64,000 bases of DNA from Streptomyces sp. HNM0575. GTDB lineage: Bacteria > Actinomycetota > Actinomycetes > Streptomycetales > Streptomycetaceae. Within the stretch, counting starts at the first letter, position 1. The number at the start of each line of letters is the position of its first letter. The position numbers were made by a program, and so were the translations under genes. The notes beneath the pieces are model-generated. The model worked only from the letters and a program-made list of their open reading frames with translations. It was not told the origin of the DNA and made no database searches. Positions 62,654 through 64,000 of the stretch are shown here, piece after piece. The stretch covers positions 372,001 to 436,000 of the forward strand of contig NZ_JAASAG010000001.1 in the NCBI RefSeq assembly GCF_012726265.1, read 5' to 3'.

Positions 62654-64000
62654 ATGACCGATTTCGCCGAGCCGCCGCAGGCGCCGAGGTTCTCCGTCGA
62701 CGTCTATCAGAACGAGCACCTGCCGGAAGGCGGGCACCGGGTGGACGCCATCATCACCGTCACGTCCGGGTCCGGGGCGGCCGGGCCCGCGGCCGCCTCC
62801 CCGCCGTCCGGCACGGGCGCGGCCAAGGGCACGGCCACGGCCACGGGCACGGGCACGGGCACGGGGGGCGGCACCGGTGGTGTGCGTACCAACGCCCTTG
62901 ACGGAGCCGCCCGTACGGACACCGCCGTCGTGATCATGATCGACTGCTCCGGCTCGATGGACGATCCGGCCTCGAAGATGCGCAACGCGCGTGAGGCCAC
63001 CGCCGCTGCGATCGACACGCTCCAGGACGGCGTCTCCTTCGCGGTCGTCGCCGGCAGGCACACGGCCGAGGAGGTCTACCCCGGGGGCGGCAGGCTGGCG
63101 GTCGCGGGGCCGGAGACCCGCGCCGACGCCCGTACCGCGCTGCGCAGGCTGCGTGCGGACGGCGGCACGGCCATCGGCACCTGGCTGCGCCTCGCCGGCA
63201 GGCTGCTCGCCACCCACGAAGGGCCGATACGGCACGGCGTACTGCTCACGGACGGGCGGAACGAGCACGAGGCCCCGGAGAGCCTGAAGGCCGCCCTCGA
63301 CGCGTGCGCCGGGCGCTTCACCTGCGACGCACGCGGCGTCGGCACCGACTGGGAGGTCAAGGAGGTCACGGGCATCGCGTCGGCGCTGCTCGGCTCCGCC
63401 GACATCGTCGCGCTCCCCGAAGGGCTGGCCGCCGACTTCACGGAGATGATGGCGAACGCCATGCGCAAGGAGGTCGCGGACGTCGCGCTCCGGCTGTGGA
63501 CGCCCAAGGGCTCGGAGATCGAGTTCGTCAAGCAGGTCGCGCCCACCGTCGAGGACCTGACCGCACGCCGCACCGACGCCGGGCCCAACTCCGGTGACTA
63601 CCCGACCGGTTCGTGGGGAGCGGAGTCCCGCGACTACCACGTGTGCGTCGAGGTGCCGCCCGCCGAGGTGGGCCAGGAGATGCTGGCGGCGCGCGCCGCG
63701 CTGACGCTTCCCGCACCGGACGGCGGCGGCCTTCCGCGGACGCTCGCGCAGGGTCTGATCCGCGCCGTGTGGACGGACGATCCGGCCGCCACGACCGGCA
63801 TCCACCCCCAAGTCGCCCACTACACCGGCCAGGTCGAGCTCGCCGATGCGATCAAGGACGGTCTGGAGCGGCGCAAGGCCGGGGACGAAGAGGGTGCCAC
63901 GGCACAACTCGGGCGGGCCGTACGGTTGGCCGACGCCTCCGACAACACTCATACTTCGAAGCTGCTTTCGAAGGTGGTGGACGTCATCGACGCCCCGAAC
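62654..64000 (+). CDS. VWA-domain protein (partial, cut by right edge)
   Basis: The first 449 residues of a larger protein. After a Gly/Thr/Ala-rich insert (about 55-75) comes a von Willebrand A domain with the metal-ion-dependent adhesion site DCSGSM (about 97-102), TAIGTWLRLA and LLTDGRNEHE. A beta-rich domain follows. In this type of actinobacterial cluster it likely binds the phosphorylated or FHA-containing partners. The ATG at 62654 follows GGAGCGG. It follows the PP2C gene by 141 bases. Confidence 0.87.
   Translation, partial: MTDFAEPPQAPRFSVDVYQNEHLPEGGHRVDAIITVTSGSGAAGPAAASPPSGTGAAKGTATATGTGTGTGGGTGGVRTNALDGAARTDTAVVIMIDCSGSMDDPASKMRNAREATAAAIDTLQDGVSFAVVAGRHTAEEVYPGGGRLAVAGPETRADARTALRRLRADGGTAIGTWLRLAGRLLATHEGPIRHGVLLTDGRNEHEAPESLKAALDACAGRFTCDARGVGTDWEVKEVTGIASALLGSADIVALPEGLAADFTEMMANAMRKEVADVALRLWTPKGSEIEFVKQVAPTVEDLTARRTDAGPNSGDYPTGSWGAESRDYHVCVEVPPAEVGQEMLAARAALTLPAPDGGGLPRTLAQGLIRAVWTDDPAATTGIHPQVAHYTGQVELADAIKDGLERRKAGDEEGATAQLGRAVRLADASDNTHTSKLLSKVVDVIDAPN

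Overview
The window is high-GC DNA from an actinomycete, most likely Streptomyces or a close relative. The evidence is extreme third-position GC, frequent GTG and TTG starts, many 4-base ATGA/GTGA gene overlaps, an LAXTG-type sorting signal, a TQXA surface protein, and a dynamin-like GTPase pair next to a second single-strand-binding protein. It holds about 46 credible genes, one tRNA and several decayed genes. Both edges cut genes: a penicillin-binding protein tail on the left and a von Willebrand A (VWA) domain protein on the right.

1-3.8 kb is a cold-response block. A MerR-type regulator sits behind a long structured leader, followed by a CspA-type cold-shock protein and a DEAD-box RNA helicase. 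3.8-8.0 kb (minus strand) is a five-gene overlapping operon: ECF sigma factor, membrane-anchored ZAS anti-sigma factor, ABC ATPase and two membrane proteins. 8.1-10.4 kb holds a SpoIIE-type PP2C phosphatase and a divergent secreted HAD-like protein. 10.5-17.4 kb is a compact unit of ATP-grasp ligase, PEP-synthase-like dikinase and MFS exporter, all chained by 4-base overlaps, with a divergent PAS-LuxR regulator. It looks like an undescribed small-molecule pathway.

17.4-25.8 kb is a patchwork of regulator/enzyme pairs (AraC/hydrolase, TetR/hydrolase, MarR/FMN reductase), a potassium channel, an SDR, a broken VOC gene and a transposase scrap. 25.8-44.7 kb is a large catabolic cluster: GMC oxidoreductase, aldehyde dehydrogenase, LacI regulator, aldo-keto reductase, SDR, CoA-transferase, acyl-CoA dehydrogenase, a complete RbsABC-type importer, a second aldo-keto reductase, zinc alcohol dehydrogenase, a DUF993 aldolase-fold protein and a sugar-isomerase-fold protein. 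Five closely similar LacI-type operator sites lie in its intergenic regions, two of them overlapping recognisable promoters, so the cluster is probably one LacI regulon. The gene set suggests an imported sugar or polyol taken apart by oxidation and aldol cleavage without phosphorylation, then finished as CoA esters. An IS701-type transposase remnant and a tRNA-Arg(TCT) gene close this accessory stretch.

46-64 kb returns to core-type genes: two dynamin-like GTPases, an SSB paralogue, a TQXA/LAXTG surface protein lacking its expected thioester cysteine, the translation factor EttA, a thioesterase, a group II truncated haemoglobin, a methyltransferase and a TauE-type permease. It ends in a phospho-signalling cluster with a coiled-coil GlnX-like protein, a PP2C phosphatase carrying two zinc ribbons, and a VWA protein.
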